From: Streptococcaceae bacterium
GTDB taxonomy: Bacteria; Bacillota; Bacilli; Lactobacillales; Streptococcaceae
Length of the DNA stretch: 16,581 nucleotides
Reading direction: 5' to 3'
Assembly: GCA_031270215.1 (NCBI GenBank)
Contig: JAISYB010000145.1
Coordinates: forward strand, 1-16,581
Positions within the stretch are counted from its first letter, which is position 1, and each line of letters opens with the position of its first letter. Below the pieces are notes generated by a model that saw only the letters and a program-made list of their open reading frames with translations, was not told where the DNA came from and ran no database searches. The position numbers and the translations under genes were made by a program. Shown in pieces: positions 13,958 to 16,581 of this stretch.

Positions 13958-15355
13958 ATGTCAGATAAATTGCAAAAAAAATCAAAAGGAACCCTGAGTG
14001 TTTTTCAGCTTGCGATGATGACAACGATTTCTGTTGCGTCCTTACGCGGTTTACCTGCTATGGCTATTGAAGGTTACGCATCAATTCTCATGTATTTAAT
14101 TCCTGCACTTTTGTTTCTTGTGCCAACAGCACTGGTGAGTGCAGAATTGGGAACAACTTATTCTGGCGGTATTTTTGAATGGATTACTAAAGCTTTTGGC
14201 AAGCGCCTCGGCTTTCTTGCGATTTGGCTACAGTGGATTCAAAATGTTGTCTGGTTTCCCATTCAGCTTGCCTTCATTGCCTCAGCATGTGCCTTTGTAA
14301 TAGGTGACCCTGGTGGTTTGTCAAATTCAGGAATCTATACGGGCATTATGATTATTGTTGTCTATTGGATAGCAACGTTTTTGGCGCTTAAAGGTGGGAA
14401 TTTATTCGCCAAATTAAGTACAATTGGTGGTGTGATTGGGATTCTAATCCCTGCCGGTCTTCTCGTTGTTTTAGCAGGTATCTGGCTTACAACGCAGAAA
14501 GTTTCACCTGATTTGGCAAATAGTAGCTTTCTTCCAAAAATCAGCGGTCTTTCATCGCTTGTTTTAATCATTTCAAATATTTTATCCTATGCCGGAATGG
14601 AGATGAATGCTGTCCATGTTGCCCAGATGAAAAATCCTAAAAAAGATTTTACTAAAGCGATTATTTTAGCCTTTGGGATGATTTTGGGAATTTTCATCAT
14701 ACCAACTCTTGCGATTGCAGTTGCAGTACCTGCAAGTAAAATCGGCATGGCAGACGGTATTCTTGTGGCCTTTAGTACCTTTTTTGATTATTTTGGCTTG
14801 CCATTTATGAGTAATATTCTTGCCTTAATGATTGTGCTAGGTGCGCTTGCTTCAGTCATAACTTGGGTTGCTGGTCCTTCACGTGGCTTACTTGCTGCAG
14901 CACATCAAGGCTTGTTACCTCGAAAATTACAATCAACAAATCAGCACGGCGTGCAATCCAGTATCTTAGTTTTTCAAGGTGTTATTGTAAGTTTGCTTGC
15001 GCTAATTTATGTCATTGTCCCTAATGTTTCGGATGTTTTTATGGCATTAATCGGCATGGCAAGTGCCTTGTATCTCATCATGTATTTATTCATGTTTGCC
15101 GCAAGTATTATTTTGCGGAAGAAAGATCCTGATACGCCACGTGGATATAAGGTTCCGGCACTTCTTGGAGTTAGCACGCTTGGATTTATCGCATGCGCCC
15201 TAGCATTTATTGTTAGCTTTGTTCCAAGCAGTAATGAAGCAACAATTGCACCTCAGCTATATCCCTTAGTTGTGTTAGCTGTCGTAGTAGTCCTTGGCGT
15301 ACCACCGCTGATATTTTATGCATTGCGCCGACCTAGTTGGAAAGCAAAGGATTAG
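13958..15355 (+). CDS. gadC: Glutamate:GABA antiporter
   Basis: An APC-superfamily membrane antiporter that imports glutamate and exports the GABA made by GadB. Conserved blocks include TTISVASLRGLPAMAIEG, SAELGTTYSGGIFEWI, IWLQWIQNVVWFPIQ, SYAGMEMNAVHVAQMKNP and VAGPSRGLLAAA; about twelve hydrophobic helices are visible. AAGGAG lies between the gadB stop and this ATG, 10 nt apart, so the two are cotranscribed. At 465 residues it ends only about a dozen residues after the last helix (RRPSWKAKD). Characterised GadC proteins are around 500-511 residues, with a C-terminal plug that closes the channel at neutral pH. The plug appears absent. Confidence 0.94.
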   Translation: MSDKLQKKSKGTLSVFQLAMMTTISVASLRGLPAMAIEGYASILMYLIPALLFLVPTALVSAELGTTYSGGIFEWITKAFGKRLGFLAIWLQWIQNVVWFPIQLAFIASACAFVIGDPGGLSNSGIYTGIMIIVVYWIATFLALKGGNLFAKLSTIGGVIGILIPAGLLVVLAGIWLTTQKVSPDLANSSFLPKISGLSSLVLIISNILSYAGMEMNAVHVAQMKNPKKDFTKAIILAFGMILGIFIIPTLAIAVAVPASKIGMADGILVAFSTFFDYFGLPFMSNILALMIVLGALASVITWVAGPSRGLLAAAHQGLLPRKLQSTNQHGVQSSILVFQGVIVSLLALIYVIVPNVSDVFMALIGMASALYLIMYLFMFAASIILRKKDPDTPRGYKVPALLGVSTLGFIACALAFIVSFVPSSNEATIAPQLYPLVVLAVVVVLGVPPLIFYALRRPSWKAKD

Positions 15356-15370
15356 TTGCAGTAATCCTTT
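15346..15370 (+). terminator. Hairpin overlapping the gadC stop codon
   Basis: AAAGGATTA (15346-15354) pairs perfectly with TAATCCTTT (15362-15370) around a 7-nt loop that begins at the last base of the gadC stop codon. The T-run is short (CCTTTACG), so termination may be partial. The hairpin may also protect the mRNA 3' end. Confidence 0.5.
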
Positions 15371-15414
15371 ACGCAGAAGTCGAAGTGTGAAAAAAATGTG
15401 ACTTGGCTTACTAC

Positions 15415-15530
15415 TTAGAATTAATTTAAATGAATGGTAGAATAAGTAAACGCAGTAATTACAAGGAACGTAAAATCCTATATTTGACCTTATCAAGAGA
15501 TGTGCTACATCTGGATAAGGTCTATTTTTT
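15415..15530 (+). ncRNA. Candidate small RNA of about 80 nt with its own promoter
   Basis: A -35 box TTAGAA (15415-15420) lies 17 bp from TAGAAT (15438-15443), which is preceded by TGG, an extended -10. The predicted start near 15450 is about 80 nt before the strong terminator at 15486-15530. No convincing ORF lies between. The ORF starting at ATG 15430 has no ribosome binding site and runs through the terminator. This is promoter-plus-terminator evidence only; the family is not recognised. Confidence 0.4.
15486..15530 (+). terminator. Strong Rho-independent terminator
   Basis: GACCTTATC (15486-15494) pairs with GATAAGGTC (15514-15522), and the inner AGATGT (15498-15503) pairs with ACATCT (15507-15512), giving about 15 bp of stem. 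TATTTTTT (15523-15530) follows. It is the clearest terminator in the window and stops either gadBC read-through or the candidate small RNA. Confidence 0.85.
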
Positions 15531-15900
15531 ATATGTCCCGTACAGTGATATTAAGGCGCATAATCGCCACATTGTTTTATTAGGCACGCTCGCCTTCGTT
15601 TGTGTAGATTTGATAAATAGTACCTTTTAGATATTGTACAGCTATATTTCACTTAATCCTGCAATGAGGGCTGCACCTTTTTTGTGCTCCAGTGTTTCTA
15701 GGATTTTCACTTGTTTTTGTTGCCTTATTTAAGATGATTTAAAAATGGTGTTTATGTTAAATGGCGCTTGATTAATAAATTTGAGTAAAAATGGCCAGTT
15801 ACGTTCTATTTTCGACCACTTGTGTCAAGGTGGATTGTTTTTTGAACCCAATCTGTTATTTTATATTTAAAGATAATTAAAGCGCTGCCATTGGTGGCAA
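15531..15900. other. Gene-free stretch after the gad locus
   Basis: No supported gene. Short protein-like fragments occur. On the minus strand, a 22-codon GTG-started frame (15710 to 15642) includes KILETLEHKKGAALIAGLSE. On the plus strand, a 29-codon TTG-started frame at 15781-15870 includes GQLRSIFDHLCQGGLFFE. Neither has a ribosome binding site. A hairpin CCACTTG/CAAGGTGG (15816-15833) with TTTTTT (15838-15843) could be a weak terminator. An inverted repeat TGCCA-TTGG-TGGCA lies at 15886-15899, just before the first tiny ORF. Confidence 0.45.
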
Positions 15901-15918
15901 TAGAATAAGGGAGGGAAA

Positions 15919-15960
15919 ATGAGATGGAATAATCTAACGGTTAGAGCTCCACCGAAATAA
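15919..15960 (+). CDS. Possible 13-residue peptide ORF
   Basis: ATG 15919 is preceded by AAGGGAGGGAAA, a strong purine-rich ribosome binding site, and encodes MRWNNLTVRAPPK before TAA. No signal or membrane segment is visible. It could be a leader peptide or a true micropeptide. The support is only the ribosome binding site and the tandem arrangement with the next small ORF, 44 bp on. Confidence 0.3.
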   Translation: MRWNNLTVRAPPK

Positions 15961-16004
15961 ATCTATTTAATACGCGTTATAGCCAAAATTAAAGGAGGGA
16001 ATTT

Positions 16005-16094
16005 ATGGAAGCATTTTTGGAAGCTGATTACGCTGAACTAATAGAGGAAGAGATCATGTATTTGGATGCATTAATTTCTGATGATGAGATTTAG
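16005..16094 (+). CDS. Possible 29-residue acidic peptide ORF
   Basis: ATG 16005 follows AAAGGAGGGA (15991-16000), the best ribosome binding site in this part of the window. The peptide is acidic and amphipathic, with EADYAELIEEEIMYLDAL in its middle and SDDEI at its end, predicted helical. Just after the TAG (16092-16094) another frame reads DLEKFEAITPKH then stops, similar in character. The ORF may therefore be a slightly longer gene (about 41 codons) cut by a one-base shift. Family unknown; no cysteines, signal peptide or leader-type cleavage site seen. Confidence 0.45.
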   Translation: MEAFLEADYAELIEEEIMYLDALISDDEI

Positions 16095-16190
16095 AAAAAT
16101 TTGAAGCTATTACTCCAAAACACTAAAATTAGGACAATACCTTATCCTCCAATCCGGCAAATTATTTAAACGTTATTAATAAAGTTTTTG

Positions 16191-16220
16191 TTCACTTTGC
16201 AAAACAAACGGTGATATAAT
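16191..16220 (+). promoter_or_regulatory. Promoter of the secreted-protein gene
   Basis: A consensus -10 TATAAT (16215-16220) is preceded by TGA (extended -10), with TTCACT (16191-16196) 18 bp upstream as the -35. The start codon is about 75 nt beyond the predicted transcription start, so the mRNA has a leader. Confidence 0.65.
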
Positions 16221-16228
16221 TTATTAAT

Positions 16229-16247
16229 AACAAAAAAGTTTTTTGTT
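16229..16247 (+). promoter_or_regulatory. Perfect inverted repeat at the mRNA 5' end
   Basis: AACAAAAAA (16229-16237) and TTTTTTGTT (16239-16247) are exact complements around a single G. It lies at the very start of the predicted transcript, so it could be a 5' stabilising hairpin or a DNA operator just after the promoter. It is AT-rich and thus weak as RNA. Confidence 0.4.
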
Positions 16248-16300
16248 CTCGCAAAGATGTTAATTGTGCCAATTTGTAATTTGAAAATGAGATGGGAGAG

Positions 16301-16581
16301 ATGAAGAAAAGGTTTGTTCAAATTTTAAGTGTTATATTAGGGATGGTATTTTTGCTAGTTTCGAGTATTGCACTCGCAGATAGCTCGCATTTTGAAACTA
16401 ATATCAACAGCAAGTTTGGTAGTGAAGCTGATGAAATCAAGGTCAAGAAGATCAGCCACCAGATAGGAACAAATCTGACGCTTGAAGTAAATCTACCAGA
16501 GCTTTCTCATCAAGATAATGACAAGCAAATTTCAATCAATGTCGGCACTCTAAAAGCTGGTGAGGAGAAAAACTACTTGAT
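16301..16581 (+). CDS. Secreted protein, 5' part only (partial)
   Basis: ATG 16301 follows GATGGGAGAG. The product begins MKKRFVQ, has a hydrophobic core to about residue 24 and a likely Sec cleavage after ALA (ALA-DSS, residues 24-26). There is no lipobox cysteine. The 60-odd mature residues visible are polar and strand-prone (for example LTLEVNLPEL, QISINVGTLKAGEEKNY), as in beta-sandwich domains of Gram-positive surface proteins and pilus adhesins. The family cannot be named, and whether it has a wall anchor lies beyond the window. It has its own promoter and leader. Confidence 0.8.
   Translation, partial: MKKRFVQILSVILGMVFLLVSSIALADSSHFETNINSKFGSEADEIKVKKISHQIGTNLTLEVNLPELSHQDNDKQISINVGTLKAGEEKNYL

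Noticed and set aside
15430..15630. A 66-codon plus-strand ORF after gadC
   Set aside because: No ribosome binding site, and it runs through the strong terminator at 15486-15530; the codons are better explained by RNA structure.
15642..15710. A 22-codon minus-strand frame with protein-like text
   Set aside because: Too short and without a ribosome binding site; at best a gene remnant.
1..16581. Searched for CRISPR repeats, tRNA or rRNA genes, transposases and complete insertion sequences
   Set aside because: No regularly spaced repeats, tRNA-like folds, rRNA sequence or transposase ORFs were seen by eye.

Overview
The window looks like chromosome from a low-GC, Gram-positive member of the Streptococcaceae. 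The genus is unproven, but Lactococcus or a close relative fits best. The evidence is the tight phoH-ybeY-dgkA-era block, a class A penicillin-binding protein that follows streptococcal PBP1b along its whole length, strong AAGGAGG-type ribosome binding sites, and a glutamate decarboxylase/antiporter pair.

Layout: (1) 1-1375: the 3' end of an unidentified coiled-coil protein, then a lone amino-acid-binding lipoprotein with its own extended -10 promoter. (2) 1430-4741: a metal region with an intact P1B-type ATPase carrying an SPC membrane motif, then a short Cys-rich DDCC-repeat ORF overlapping, in another frame, a CadA/ZntA-like ATPase that has lost its whole catalytic head in frame. (3) 4864-7672: phoH-ybeY-dgkA-era, a compact operon for ribosome/RNA maturation and lipid carrier recycling. 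(4) 8007-10860: pbp1B and a serine-acetyltransferase-like left-handed beta-helix protein, probably cotranscribed. (5) 10963-12054: a divergent HxlR regulator / NAD(P)-binding reductase pair with palindromes between them. (6) 12055-12543: a gene-poor AT-rich stretch with a decayed ORF, a terminator and three copies of an 11-bp motif. (7) 12574-15370: gadB-gadC, the glutamate-dependent acid resistance system. GadB consumes a proton when it decarboxylates glutamate, and GadC swaps the GABA product for more glutamate. (8) 15371-16581: a gene-poor stretch with a candidate small RNA (promoter plus strong terminator), two tiny ORFs with very good Shine-Dalgarno sites, and the 5' end of a secreted protein that runs off the window.

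Most of the window is ordinary chromosome. The items most worth a second look are the headless P1B ATPase with its detached Cys-rich N-terminus, the GadC that ends before the usual C-terminal plug, the repeated motif ahead of gadB, and the small RNA and tiny-ORF cluster after gadC. No clearly new multi-gene system is visible. All calls rest on reading the sequence, without database searches.
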